Shown in pieces: positions 7,897-17,653 of a stretch of DNA of 64,000 nucleotides. Source of the DNA: Methylobacterium sp. Leaf91. Its GTDB lineage: Bacteria; Pseudomonadota; Alphaproteobacteria; Rhizobiales; Beijerinckiaceae. Each line of letters starts with the position of its first letter. Positions within the stretch are counted from its first letter, which is position 1. The notes under the pieces were generated by a model that saw only the letters and a list, made by a program, of their open reading frames with translations, did not search any database and had not been told where the DNA came from. Position numbers and translations under genes: made by a program. The stretch spans positions 69,501 through 133,500 of the forward strand of contig NZ_LMMP01000052.1 of assembly GCF_001422815.1 (NCBI RefSeq). The letters are read 5' to 3'.

Positions 7897-10074
7897 ATGA
7901 TCCGGCTCCTCGCCCTCCTGCTCCTCGCGCTGATCGGTGCGGCTGGCGCCTCGGCGCAAGGCCTCAAGCCGCCGGCCGACCTCGTCAAGGCGAACCTCGT
8001 GGCCGAGCCGGGCGCGATCCGGGCCGGGGAACCCTTCACCATCGGTATCCGCATGGTGATGCGCCCGCACTGGCACGTCTACTGGCGCAATCCGGGCGAT
8101 TCCGGTCTTTCGCCGGAAGTCGCCTGGTCGCTGCCGCAGGGCTTCACGGCGGGCGCGATCCAGTGGCCGACGCCGAGCCGCATTCCAGTGGCTCACCTGG
8201 TGAATTTCGGTTTCGATGGTGAGACGGTGCTGCTGGCCGAGGTGACCCCGCCGGCGGTGCTGCCGCCCGGCAAGGCCGTGACACTCACGGCCAAGCTCAC
8301 CTACCTCGTCTGCGAGCGCGAATGCATTCCGGGGTCCGCCGACCTGAAGCTGAGCGTCCCGGTGGCCGCTCCAGGAACCAGCACCGGCAGTTCGGCCACC
8401 AACATCCTGCTGTTCGAGGATGCCCGCGCGGCCCTCCCCGTTCCCTCGCCCTGGCCGGTGAAACTCACGAGCGAGGGCGACAGGCTGGTCCTCACAGCCG
8501 ACGCGCCCGGCCTGAAACCCGACGCGATCCGCCAGCCGGCCTTCTTCCCCTATTCCGAGACGGCGATCGAGAACGCCGCTCCGCAGACCCTGACCATCGA
8601 CGACAAGGGGTTCCGTTTGAGCCTTGCGCGGGCGACACCCGGCGAGCCCGCGCCGACGGAGCTTCCCGGCGTCTTCACCTTCGACGAGCAAACCGCCGAT
8701 GGCACGGTCCAGCGCTCCTATGCCATCGGCGACGCGCCGGCGGCGTCTCCCGGTGGGGCAATTCCGGGGGAGACAGCGCCCACGGCGCGACAGGCGTCGC
8801 CCGAGGAAAGCCTGACCCTGTGGAGTGCGGCCGGCCTCGCCTTCCTCGGCGGGCTCCTCCTCAACCTGATGCCCTGCGTCTTTCCCGTGCTGTCGATCAA
8901 GGTGCTGAGCCTCGTCAAGCATTCGGGCGAGCCGGCCTCCCGCGTGCGCCTGCACGGTCTCGCCTATACCGCCGGCGTCCTCGCCGCCTTTCTCTCCCTG
9001 GCGGGGCTGCTCATCGCCCTCAAGGGCGCGGGCGCCGGGATCGGCTGGGGCTTCCAGCTGCAATCACCCCTCGTGGTGGCGGGCCTCGCCTACCTGCTCT
9101 TCGCGATGGGCCTCAGCCTCTCCGGTGTGGTCCATCTGGGCGGCGGAATCGCCGGGCTCGGCGATGGGCTGACCCGGCGGGCGGGGCTCGAAGGTTCGTT
9201 CTTCACCGGCATCCTGGCAACGGTGGTGGCCACCCCCTGCACTGCCCCCTTCATGGGCTCTGCGGTAGGGTTCGCACTCACGCAGGCACCGCTGGTGAGC
9301 CTCACGGTGTTTGCGAGCCTCGGCCTCGGCCTCGCTTTGCCCTTCCTCGTCCTCACCACATGGCCGGCGGCTGTACGGCGCCTTCCACGTCCGGGCGCCT
9401 GGATGGAGACGCTGAAAGGGGCGCTCGCCTTCCCGATCTACGCCACCGTGGCTTGGCTCGTCTGGGTGCTGTCCCAGCAGGTCGGTTCGGCCGGCCTTCT
9501 GGCCGCGCTGACCGGCCTCGTTCTCGTAGGCCTCGCTGCCTGGGCCTGGGAGCGGGCCCGCCACGCGGGCGGGATCGGCGCCGGGCTCGCCCGCCTGACC
9601 TCCGTTGCGGCCCTGGCGGCGACCCTCGCGCTGACCTTCGGCCTCGATCAGGACCGGGCCTCGGCGGATATGAGGAATGCGACGGCCGAGGGCATCACCC
9701 CGTTCACCCAGGCCCGCCTCGATTCCCTCGTGGCCGAAGGCAAGCCGGTCTTCGTCAACATGACGGCCGCCTGGTGCATCACCTGTCAGGTCAACGAACG
9801 CACGGCGCTCCGCACGCAGAGCGTGGAGGCCGCGTTCAAGGCGCGTGACGTGACCTATCTCAAGGGCGACTGGACCAACCAGAACCCCGAGATCACCGCC
9901 CTGTTGGAAAAGCATGGCCGCAGCGGCGTGCCGCTCTACCTGCTTTACACCGGGACGGGCGAGCCCATCGTGCTGCCGCAGATCCTGACATCGGGAATCG
10001 TCCTCGACGAACTCTCCAAGATCCCTGAGAATACCGCCAACCAGCGCGCCGCCCTGGAAACCACGAAAAGGTGA
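7897..10074 (+). CDS. dsbD: Thiol:disulfide interchange protein, DsbD/ScsB type
   Basis: This 725-residue inner-membrane protein carries reducing power from cytoplasmic thioredoxin to the periplasm. After a signal peptide (about 1-20, ending ASAQ) comes a periplasmic N-terminal domain with C139 and C143 in CERECIPG. A multi-span membrane domain holds the paired cysteines of the family, C327 (NLMPCVFPV) and C448 (ATPCTAPF). The C-terminal thioredoxin-like domain carries CITC at 627-630. The long N-terminal domain makes it closer to ScsB than to classical DsbD. The downstream redoxin gene begins only a few bases after its stop and is a likely partner. Confidence 0.9.
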   Translation: MIRLLALLLLALIGAAGASAQGLKPPADLVKANLVAEPGAIRAGEPFTIGIRMVMRPHWHVYWRNPGDSGLSPEVAWSLPQGFTAGAIQWPTPSRIPVAHLVNFGFDGETVLLAEVTPPAVLPPGKAVTLTAKLTYLVCERECIPGSADLKLSVPVAAPGTSTGSSATNILLFEDARAALPVPSPWPVKLTSEGDRLVLTADAPGLKPDAIRQPAFFPYSETAIENAAPQTLTIDDKGFRLSLARATPGEPAPTELPGVFTFDEQTADGTVQRSYAIGDAPAASPGGAIPGETAPTARQASPEESLTLWSAAGLAFLGGLLLNLMPCVFPVLSIKVLSLVKHSGEPASRVRLHGLAYTAGVLAAFLSLAGLLIALKGAGAGIGWGFQLQSPLVVAGLAYLLFAMGLSLSGVVHLGGGIAGLGDGLTRRAGLEGSFFTGILATVVATPCTAPFMGSAVGFALTQAPLVSLTVFASLGLGLALPFLVLTTWPAAVRRLPRPGAWMETLKGALAFPIYATVAWLVWVLSQQVGSAGLLAALTGLVLVGLAAWAWERARHAGGIGAGLARLTSVAALAATLALTFGLDQDRASADMRNATAEGITPFTQARLDSLVAEGKPVFVNMTAAWCITCQVNERTALRTQSVEAAFKARDVTYLKGDWTNQNPEITALLEKHGRSGVPLYLLYTGTGEPIVLPQILTSGIVLDELSKIPENTANQRAALETTKR

Positions 10075-10079
10075 GAGCC

Positions 10080-10712
10080 ATGGCCCTGCCCCGCCGGATG
10101 TTTCTCGGAGCCGCCATCGCCGCCGCGCTGGCCGGTCCACTGTGCATGCACGCAGCGATGGCGGCAGGCCCACAGGTGGGTAAACCCGCTCCCCTCTTCA
10201 CCGGCACGGATGCCGATGGCCGGACCGTCCGGCTCGAGGATTACAAGGGCAAGACCGTCGTCCTCGAATGGACCAACCACGATTGCCCCTTCGTGATGAA
10301 GCATTACGGTGGCCAGGCGATGCAGGCCCTGCAGAAGAAGTGGACCGAGGCCGGGATCGTCTGGCTGTCGGTCATCTCGTCTGCTCCCGGCGAGCAGGGC
10401 GCGGTGGACGGGCAGGCAGCGAACCGTCTGACACAGACCCGCGGCGCCTCCCCCACCGCTGTCATCCTCGACCCATCCGGCACGATCGGTCGGGCTTACG
10501 CTGCCCGGACGACGCCGCACATGTTCATCGTCTCGGGAGACGGCACCCTGCTCTTCCAGGGCGGCATCGACGATAAGCCCTCCGCCAATCTCGACGATCT
10601 CAAGACCGCGAAGAACTACGTGGACCTTGCCCTCACCGAGATCGCCGCCGGCAAGCCGGTGAGCGTGAGGACTGCAAAGCCCTATGGCTGCACGGTGAAG
10701 TACGCCTCGTAG
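10080..10712 (+). CDS. Periplasmic thioredoxin-family (redoxin) protein
   Basis: The 210-residue protein has an N-terminal export signal (RRMFLGAAIAAALAGP, ending near AMAAG) that may be Tat-like because of its paired arginines. A redoxin fold follows, with WTNHDCPFVMKHY as the presumed active site. That site has a single cysteine; a second lies near the C-terminus in KPYGCTVKY, so the redox pair may be distant in sequence. The ATG at 10080 has an AAGGTGAG ribosome site; an upstream GTG at 10071 overlapping the dsbD stop is the alternative. Tight spacing suggests it receives electrons from the DsbD-type exporter. Confidence 0.82.
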   Translation: MALPRRMFLGAAIAAALAGPLCMHAAMAAGPQVGKPAPLFTGTDADGRTVRLEDYKGKTVVLEWTNHDCPFVMKHYGGQAMQALQKKWTEAGIVWLSVISSAPGEQGAVDGQAANRLTQTRGASPTAVILDPSGTIGRAYAARTTPHMFIVSGDGTLLFQGGIDDKPSANLDDLKTAKNYVDLALTEIAAGKPVSVRTAKPYGCTVKYAS

Positions 10713-10725
10713 GGACGCCGCCCCG

Positions 10726-11895
10726 TTACGAGAAATCTTCGGTGACGATCCGAGCCCAGGTCTCGCCTGCGATACCGCCGAGAAACACGTTACCGCCGCG
10801 AAGTGTCGCCGCCACCTCCGGATCGCGCGTCCAGGCGATCGTTCCCATGACGTGGTGATAAAGAAGGCCCTTCTGGCGGAAGAGCCCCTTCATCAGGTCG
10901 GGTGAGGTCGCCCCGCGCACGGCTACGGCCCCGAATTCAGCCGCATCAACGAACATCTGGCCGACGACGAGTTCCTCGCGGTTGGGCAGTGCCAAGATCT
11001 GGAGCGCATAGGCGACGCCGTCGCGGCGGCCGTAGAGGAGATACAACCCGATCCGGCGGCCGATCCGATCCACCACCTCGCGGATTTGGAGGGGGCCATA
11101 CTTGGTCTGGAGACCGGCCTGTTCGACGAACCAGCCGAGTTCGGCCGGGTCCGGCTTGAGATCGTAGTGAGCGAGGAAGGGACGCGCGGCCTCTGCGAAA
11201 TCGGCGGCGGTGATGGGGCGCGAGACGATACCGTCGGGGCGCGGGGAGCCGAAGGGCAGGAATCGCCGGAGCACGCTATCCGCCACGCGGGCGATCGGGA
11301 TGATCCAGCGCGCGAGCCGGGGCAGGCGCTTACCCAGGAAATACGCCGCCGTCCCTGCGGGCCGGTGGATCTTCACCCATTCCAGGCTCTGCGCCGGCAG
11401 GATCACGAAGCGGGTGGCACGGGCGATATCGAGGGACGTGCGGTTGGCGGTGTCGGTGAAGAGGAGGTCGAAATCGCGGGCGGTGACGCCCCGGATGAGG
11501 CTGACGCCGATGCCGGGGTTGTTGTCGGGATCGGCGGCCATGTAGGCGCTGAGAATGCCGGCGCGCAGGGTCCGCTCCCCGACGACCATGGTCATGGAGA
11601 TGACGCCCATGAAACCGTTCACGGCCCCGTTCCGATCCAGATGGACGATGGAGCCGGTGCCCTCGGTATAGCCGGGCGAATCGAAATAGGTCGCTTCCAG
11701 GCAGGCCGCGAGCTTGGCCGCCTGATAAGTCTTGCCGAGGCGGAACGTCTGCGAGAACAGGTGACAGACCTGCGGAATATCGCTCCTCTGGAACGCACGG
11801 ATCGAGCCGCGTGAAGACGAAGCCACGATATTTTGAACGTCAGCCGGAAGCTGAGCTTGGCCTTCCGGGTTCAGCCCAAGGCTAGTTTGGTTCAT
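10726..11895 (-). CDS. GNAT-like N-acyltransferase, function unknown
   Basis: The 389-residue protein has an N-terminal region resembling a GNAT acetyltransferase (RAFQRSDIPQVCHLFSQTF, then VNGFMGVISMTMVVGERTLRAG) and a second, poorly defined half that may be a degenerate GNAT repeat. No signal peptide or membrane span is obvious. It is convergent with the redoxin gene, 13 bases away, and divergent from the MFS gene. Large two-lobed GNAT-like proteins of this type often occur near surface-polysaccharide genes in Methylobacterium relatives, but no such genes are nearby. The substrate is unknown. Confidence 0.6.
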   Translation of the reverse strand: MNQTSLGLNPEGQAQLPADVQNIVASSSRGSIRAFQRSDIPQVCHLFSQTFRLGKTYQAAKLAACLEATYFDSPGYTEGTGSIVHLDRNGAVNGFMGVISMTMVVGERTLRAGILSAYMAADPDNNPGIGVSLIRGVTARDFDLLFTDTANRTSLDIARATRFVILPAQSLEWVKIHRPAGTAAYFLGKRLPRLARWIIPIARVADSVLRRFLPFGSPRPDGIVSRPITAADFAEAARPFLAHYDLKPDPAELGWFVEQAGLQTKYGPLQIREVVDRIGRRIGLYLLYGRRDGVAYALQILALPNREELVVGQMFVDAAEFGAVAVRGATSPDLMKGLFRQKGLLYHHVMGTIAWTRDPEVAATLRGGNVFLGGIAGETWARIVTEDFS

Positions 11896-12068
11896 GCTGG
11901 CACAACCCGATGACGCTCCGTCCCGACCAGCAATTATTCGGCCGATAGATTAGCAATTCGACAAGGCCGCACTTCGCATGCGGCATAGCTGCGGCATCAC
12001 TGTCGCACCCTCGGCGTTGTAGAGACGATGCGGTGCGGCTCTCCCTTCACGCCCTTGGCCCATCCCTC

Positions 12069-13301
12069 ATGACAGCATCCGCCGCGCCCCGCTGGTCGGT
12101 CTTCCGCAACGGCGATTTCCGGCTGTACGGCGCCGCGCGGTTCCTCACCGGCCTCGCCTACCAGATGCAGGCCGTGGCGGTCGGATGGTTCGTCTACGAC
12201 CTGACCCGCTCGGCTCTCGCCCTCGGCCTCGTGGGGCTCGCGAGCTTCCTTCCGGCGATGCTCTCCGCCCTGATCACCGGGCACGTGGCCGATACCTACG
12301 ACCGGCGTCTGGTGACGGCGATCGCCTATGCGACCCTGGCCGCGGCCGATCTCGGCCTCGTTGCCATTGCCCTGTCCGGCACCGGTTCGATCTGGCCCAT
12401 CTATGCCCTCGTCGTGGTCATCGGCACGTCGCGCGCCTTCGCCAACCCGGCGCTCCAGGCGCTTCTGCCGACCCTGGTGCCGCGCCCCCTGTTCGGATCG
12501 GCCATCGCCTGGAACGCCTCGCTCTGGCAGAGCGCGTCGATCCTCGGCCCGGCCGCCGGTGGGTTCCTCTACATGCTGGGCCCTGCGGCGGTGTTCGGGG
12601 CGGCGGCGGCGAGCTTCGCCCTGGCGAGCGCCCTCGTCGTCGCGATCCGCTTTCGCCCCGCTGCCGTGACGGAGCGTCCACCCGTGACCTGGGCCACCCT
12701 CTCGGCCGGCCTGTCCTACATCCGCTCGCAGCCGGTGGTGCTCGGCGCGATCAGCCTCGATCTCGTGGCCGTGTTGCTGGGCGGCGCCACCGCCCTGCTG
12801 CCGATCTTCGCCGCCGAGATCCTTCATGTCGGCCCCCTTGGGCTCGGCGCATTGCGAAGCATGCCAGCGGCCGGTGCGGTGGTCACCGCCATCCTCCTCG
12901 CCTATCGCCCCCTCGAACGCCATGCCGGTAAGCGGATGCTGCAGGCGGTGGCCGTCTTCGGCCTCGCCATCACGGCGTTCGGACTGTCCACATCCCTGCC
13001 GCTCTCGATGGCCTGCCTGTTCGTCACGGGGGCGGCCGACATGATCAGCGTCTACGTGCGGCAGACCTTCGTCCAGGGTGAGACGCCCGATTCCATGCGC
13101 GGACGGGTCTCGGCGGTGAACACGGTGTTCATCGGCGCCTCCAACGAACTCGGCGAGTTCGAATCCGGCACGCTCGCCGCCCTCGTCGGCGCGGTCCCCG
13201 CCGTCGTGGCGGGCGGGCTCGCGACGATCCTCGTGGCGGTGCTGTGGGGCCGCTTGTTCCCGGCGCTCAAGGCGCGGGACCGATTGCTGCCGGCGGAGTG
13301 A
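12069..13301 (+). CDS. MFS transporter, EntS-like
   Basis: This is a twelve-span major facilitator protein of about 410 residues. The family cue is the N-terminal FRNGDFRLYGAARFLT followed by the loop after span 2, GHVADTYDRRLV, matching the EntS-like branch that exports siderophores and other small molecules. The start is uncertain: ATG at 12069 lacks a clear ribosome site, and GTG at 12033 would add 12 residues. It has no operon partners, being divergent from the GNAT-like gene and convergent with tolB. The substrate cannot be inferred. Confidence 0.83.
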   Translation: MTASAAPRWSVFRNGDFRLYGAARFLTGLAYQMQAVAVGWFVYDLTRSALALGLVGLASFLPAMLSALITGHVADTYDRRLVTAIAYATLAAADLGLVAIALSGTGSIWPIYALVVVIGTSRAFANPALQALLPTLVPRPLFGSAIAWNASLWQSASILGPAAGGFLYMLGPAAVFGAAAASFALASALVVAIRFRPAAVTERPPVTWATLSAGLSYIRSQPVVLGAISLDLVAVLLGGATALLPIFAAEILHVGPLGLGALRSMPAAGAVVTAILLAYRPLERHAGKRMLQAVAVFGLAITAFGLSTSLPLSMACLFVTGAADMISVYVRQTFVQGETPDSMRGRVSAVNTVFIGASNELGEFESGTLAALVGAVPAVVAGGLATILVAVLWGRLFPALKARDRLLPAE

Positions 13302-13332
13302 TCGGGACGCCGTAGCCCCGGGGTACGCATCC

Positions 13333-13397
13333 CCACCACGTCCTGTGGTGGCATTATCCCTTTCCCGTCACGCAAGGGCTCGGCAAGGGATAATGCC
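13333..13397. repeat. Two adjoining inverted repeats between convergent genes
   Basis: A 7-bp stem CCACCAC/GTGGTGG (13333-13351) adjoins a perfect 13-bp inverted repeat, GGCATTATCCCTT at 13350-13362 and AAGGGATAATGCC at 13385-13397, with a 22-base spacer. They sit between the convergent MFS and tolB genes. They may act as a bidirectional terminator, although no T-run follows, or as a protein-binding or short mobile repeat. Confidence 0.6.
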
Positions 13398-13458
13398 TTT
13401 CGACGGAAGCACTTGGCTTGGCGGGAATGCCGGTCGAGATCGTCGCCAGCCGCTCCCC

Positions 13459-14790
13459 CTACTTCCCCGCCAGCAGCGGCGACCAGGTGGGGTCGGAGGC
13501 GTAGGACGGCGTCGGGACGGGCTGTTCCACCTTGCCGGTGATGTCGACCATGTAGAGCTTGCCGCCGCCCTGGCCGCCGGGATCGCGGAAGAACAGGACG
13601 TACTGGCCATTGGGCGCGAAGGTCGGTCCTTCGTTGTGGAAGCCTTCCGTGAGCACGCGCTCGCCCGAACCGTCCGGCTTCATCACGCAGATGGCGAAAC
13701 CGCCCTTGCGCTGGCGGGTGAAGGCGATGAGGTCTCCCTTGGGCGACCAGGCCGGTTGCGAGGCCGAGCCCTCGCCGAAGGAGATACGGGTCGGGTTCGA
13801 CCCGTCGGCGCCCATCACGTAGATCTGCTGCGAGCCGCCGCGATCCGATTCGAAGACGATCTGCCGCCCATCCGGCGAATAGGTCGGCGAGGTGTCGATG
13901 GCGTTGCCGTTGGTGATCGGCGTCTGCGCCTTCGAGCCGAGATCCATCTTGACGATGTCGGCGTTGCCGCCCTGCTGTACGCTCATGACGAGGTGGTGAC
14001 CGTCCGGCGCGAAGCGCGGGCTGGTGCTCATCGAATCCATCCGGCCGATGGCCTGGCGCGCGCCGGTCTCGAGGTTGATCACCTGGACACGCGGCTGCTG
14101 GCCGGTGGACTGGGTCATGAACGCGATGTCCTGCGTCGAGGGCGAGTAGCGCGGCGCCACCACGGCAGATTCGCCGTTGGTGAGGGCGCGGACATTGGCG
14201 CCGTCCTGGTCCATCACCATCAGGCGCTTGCGGCGGTTCTCCTTCGATCCGGATTCATCGACGAAGGCGATGCGGCTGTCGAACCAGCCGCCGAGTCCGG
14301 TGATCTTGGTATAGACCACGTCGGAGATGAGGTGGCCGGTGCGGCGCGCATTGGCGACATCCGCGCCGTATTGCTGGCCGGTGAGCTGCTGGCCCGAGGT
14401 CACGTCCCAAAGCCGGAACTCGACCTTGAGCTTGCCCGAAGGATCACGCCCGACCCGGCCGGTGATGAGAGCCTGGGCTCCGGCGGCACGCCACTTGTCG
14501 AAACCCGGCACCGCATCGAAGCCGGGGTTCTCAGGGAACTTCCCCTTCTCCAGGGGCACGAAATAGCCGGACCGCCTCAGATTGTTCGTGACCACGCTCG
14601 ATACCAGCAGGCCGAGGCTCGGATCGCCGGAGAAATCGGCCACCGCGATGGGCATCGGCTGGAACGAGCCGCCGCCGATCCGCAGGTTCAGCTGCGCCTG
14701 TGCGGGCACGGCGAAGGCGAGCACGAGGGCCAGCACCGCGAGGAGCGACGCCAGGGGCGAGGCGAGCCGCCGGTGGAGAATGTCGGTCAT
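13459..14790 (-). CDS. tolB: Tol-Pal system beta-propeller protein TolB
   Basis: TolB is the periplasmic beta-propeller that links TolA to Pal in outer-membrane constriction at division. The 443-residue precursor has a signal peptide (LLAVLALVLAFAVPAQAQ), an alpha/beta N-terminal domain containing FRNLRRSGYFVP-like residues (NNLRRSGYFVP), and a series of propeller blades with repeated SP/W-S-PDG motifs such as SPDGRQIVF, SPKGDLIAF and APNGQYVLF. The start at 14790 puts the signal peptide near the N-terminus. tolA lies 217 bp upstream on the same strand, separated by a palindromic repeat pair. pal is not in the adjoining sequence: the next gene is an MFS exporter. Confidence 0.95.
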   Translation of the reverse strand: MTDILHRRLASPLASLLAVLALVLAFAVPAQAQLNLRIGGGSFQPMPIAVADFSGDPSLGLLVSSVVTNNLRRSGYFVPLEKGKFPENPGFDAVPGFDKWRAAGAQALITGRVGRDPSGKLKVEFRLWDVTSGQQLTGQQYGADVANARRTGHLISDVVYTKITGLGGWFDSRIAFVDESGSKENRRKRLMVMDQDGANVRALTNGESAVVAPRYSPSTQDIAFMTQSTGQQPRVQVINLETGARQAIGRMDSMSTSPRFAPDGHHLVMSVQQGGNADIVKMDLGSKAQTPITNGNAIDTSPTYSPDGRQIVFESDRGGSQQIYVMGADGSNPTRISFGEGSASQPAWSPKGDLIAFTRQRKGGFAICVMKPDGSGERVLTEGFHNEGPTFAPNGQYVLFFRDPGGQGGGKLYMVDITGKVEQPVPTPSYASDPTWSPLLAGK

Positions 14791-14850
14791 GAAGAGATTC
14801 CGAAAACCTTGAACAGGGATTCTGGGAGCGTCGGTTCTTCCTATCCTCGA

Positions 14851-14890
14851 CCTCACCCTGAGGTGTCCGCGTCAGCGGGCCTCGAAGGAG
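14851..14890 (+). repeat. REP-like palindromic element, copy 1
   Basis: The element begins CCTCACCCTGAGGTG and ends CCTCGAAGGAG, with a short GC-rich variable centre. I recall this outline (CCTCA-CCTGAGG ... CCTCGAAGGA) as an extragenic repeat of Hyphomicrobiales genomes. It lies in the tolB-tolA gap and is mirrored by the copy at 14921-14965. Confidence 0.75.
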
Positions 14891-14920
14891 ATTTCCAGAC
14901 AGCACGAGGGCCCTGGATGC

Positions 14921-14965
14921 CTCCTTCGAGGCCTTCGCTCACGCTTCGGCACCTCAGGTTGAGGG
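14921..14965 (-). repeat. REP-like palindromic element, copy 2 (inverted)
   Basis: Read on the minus strand this copy begins CCTCAACCTGAGGTG and ends CCTCGAAGGAG, the same ends as copy 1, with a different centre (CCGAAGCGTGAGCGAAGG). The two copies face each other across 30 bases, giving a roughly 115-base structure able to fold into one long hairpin. Confidence 0.75.
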
Positions 14966-15007
14966 AGAGAGATTGGACGAATCCGAAGGAAGGATCACCG
15001 ACCTGTA

Positions 15008-16447
15008 TCACACCCGCGAGAACTCGAATTCCGCGTTGATCGCCTTCCAGTCGTCATAATACGGCGCGAACTGGGGCGGGATCTTGTAGGGCGCACAGCG
15101 CTTCACGGCACGAAGCGCGGCCTCGGCGAGGGAGCGGTCCACGGCGTTGGCGCCACCGCGCATGATCCGCGGCTCGGTGCTCAGCGAACCGTTGGCCGAG
15201 AGGCGGATATCGAGCATCGGCAGCACCACGCCCTGCGACGCGCCGGGGGGCGCCGAGTAGCAGCGCTCGATCTGCTGGGTCAGCATTCCGATCAGCGAAT
15301 CGCGCATGGAGGGCGAGAGGCGCTGCGAGGTGCCGCTGGCGGCTCCCAGCGAGGCCGTGCGCTGGACCTCGTGGCCGGTAGCGCCGGTGGATTGCGAGGG
15401 CGCCCGCGAGGCGAGCAGCTGCTTGATGTCGCCGGAATTGAACTTGTCGGCGAGCTCGGCCTGCTTTTTCGCCTTGGCCTCCGCATCGGCCTTGGCGCGG
15501 GCATCCGCCATGGCTTTCGCCTTGGCCTTGGCGGCGGCATCGGCCCTGGCCTTCGCCTCGGCCTGAGCCTTGGCATCCGCCGCGGCCTTGGCCTCCGCGG
15601 CCGCCTGCTGACGTTCGGCCTCGGCCTTCGCCTTCGCTTCGGCCTTGGCTTCCGCCTCGGCTTCGGCCTTCTCCGCCTTGGCGAGCGCTTCGGCCTTGGC
15701 CTTCGCATCGGCCCGCGCCTTCGCCTCGGCCAGAGCTTTGGCTTCGGCCTGGGCCTTGGCTTCCGCCAGGGCCTTGGCTTTCTCGGCCTTGGCGGCTTCC
15801 GCCTTGGCGATGGCCTCGGCCTCCTGGCGCTCGATGAGCTCGGCGAGTTTCTCGCGCTTCTCGGCCTCGACCTTGGCGGCCTTCACCGCCTCGGCCTTGG
15901 CTTCAGCCTTGGCCGCTTCCGCCTTGGCAGCCTCGGCCTTGGCAGCCTCGGCCTTGGCGGCGGCCTTAGCCTCCGCCTTGGCTTCCGCCGCAGCCTTGGC
16001 TTCCGCCGCTTTCGCGGCCTCGGCTTTGGCGGCTTCCTTGGCGAGCTTCGCCGCTTCGGCCTTGGCGGCGGCCTCTGCCGCTTCCTTCTCGGATTCGTGG
16101 TCGGGCATGCGCAGGGGCATCTCCTCGGCGCTGGCGACCTTCATATCGGCCGGGCGTTTCGGCGGCGCGGGCGCATCGACCTTGGCATTCTCGGGCTCGC
16201 GCTCCTCGACCTTCTCCGCGACCTTGTCGGCGCGGGGCTTGGCGTCGGGCATCGGCTTGTCGGCGTTCTTCTCGCCCTTGGTCAGTTCCGAGAATTGCTG
16301 CTCGGTCATCACCTCCACCGGCACACCCTCCTGGGCGTCGGGCAGGGCGGGAGCGGCGACGGACATCAGCGCCACGGTGAGCACGGCGACATGCACGCCG
16401 CTCGACACCCAGACGCCCGGTTCCCGGAATTTGGAGGGAAGCTTCAC
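15008..16447 (-). CDS. tolA: Cell-envelope protein TolA
   Basis: TolA spans the periplasm from the TolQR motor to the outer membrane. The 479-residue protein has one N-terminal membrane anchor (about 14-35), a proline/acid-rich linker, and a very long Ala/Lys/Glu helix (about 118-333) made of irregular AKAEA-type repeats. The globular C-terminal domain carries a TonB/TolA-like IERCYSAPPGA segment and ends AINAEFEFSRV. The Ala-rich core is highly repetitive at DNA level. Its start is 15 bases from the tolR stop, so tolQRA form one operon. The long helix is typical of the family and can vary in length between relatives. Confidence 0.92.
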   Translation of the reverse strand: MKLPSKFREPGVWVSSGVHVAVLTVALMSVAAPALPDAQEGVPVEVMTEQQFSELTKGEKNADKPMPDAKPRADKVAEKVEEREPENAKVDAPAPPKRPADMKVASAEEMPLRMPDHESEKEAAEAAAKAEAAKLAKEAAKAEAAKAAEAKAAAEAKAEAKAAAKAEAAKAEAAKAEAAKAEAKAEAVKAAKVEAEKREKLAELIERQEAEAIAKAEAAKAEKAKALAEAKAQAEAKALAEAKARADAKAKAEALAKAEKAEAEAEAKAEAKAKAEAERQQAAAEAKAAADAKAQAEAKARADAAAKAKAKAMADARAKADAEAKAKKQAELADKFNSGDIKQLLASRAPSQSTGATGHEVQRTASLGAASGTSQRLSPSMRDSLIGMLTQQIERCYSAPPGASQGVVLPMLDIRLSANGSLSTEPRIMRGGANAVDRSLAEAALRAVKRCAPYKIPPQFAPYYDDWKAINAEFEFSRV

Positions 16448-16462
16448 GATCCGCCGCGCCCG

Positions 16463-16906
16463 TTACTTCTGGTCCGGCTCGGTGACGAGGGCGACCTTCT
16501 TGAAGCCGCCGCCGGTCACGATCGCCATCACCTGGGCCACGCGGCCATAATCGACCCGCTTGTCGCCGCGCACGAAGACCCGCTCCTCGAAGCCGGATTT
16601 TGAGGTCTCTACCAGCTTCGGCACGATGGTGTCGTCGGTGAGTTCGGCCTCGCCCATGAAGACCTGGCCGGTCTGGCGGATCGACAGGGTCACCGGCGTC
16701 GAATCAGAGTTGAGAGGGCTCGCCTTGGATTGCGGCAGGTCGAGGGGAACGCCCACCGTCATCATCGGCGCGGCCACCATGAAGACGATCAGCAGCACGA
16801 GCACGACGTCGATGAACGGCGTCATGTTGATCTCGTTGATGGCGCCGCCGCGGCGCGCACGACGCCGCCTGCTTCCACCCTGCGCCGCTCCGTGGGCCAT
16901 GCCCAT
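16463..16906 (-). CDS. tolR: Tol-Pal motor protein TolR
   Basis: This 147-residue ExbD/TolR protein is a component of the proton-driven Tol motor. Its single membrane span contains the functional aspartate in NMTPFIDVVLVLLIVFMV, and a periplasmic domain follows (MTVGVPLDLPQS onward). A basic, glycine-rich N-terminal stretch (SRRRRARRG) precedes the span. It lies between tolQ (30-base gap) and tolA (15-base gap) on one strand. Confidence 0.95.
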   Translation of the reverse strand: MGMAHGAAQGGSRRRRARRGGAINEINMTPFIDVVLVLLIVFMVAAPMMTVGVPLDLPQSKASPLNSDSTPVTLSIRQTGQVFMGEAELTDDTIVPKLVETSKSGFEERVFVRGDKRVDYGRVAQVMAIVTGGGFKKVALVTEPDQK

Positions 16907-16936
16907 GATCGTGCCTCGCTCTGTTGTCGGTCGGGA

Positions 16937-17653
<717 letters not shown>

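Noticed and set aside
15470..16100. Possible CRISPR or tandem-repeat array
   Set aside because: Repeats are irregular, lack uniform spacers and encode the TolA helix.
15371..16603. Long Leu/Gly-rich frame antisense to tolA
   Set aside because: It is the mirror image of Ala/Lys/Glu repeats in tolA; no ribosome site and no independent features.
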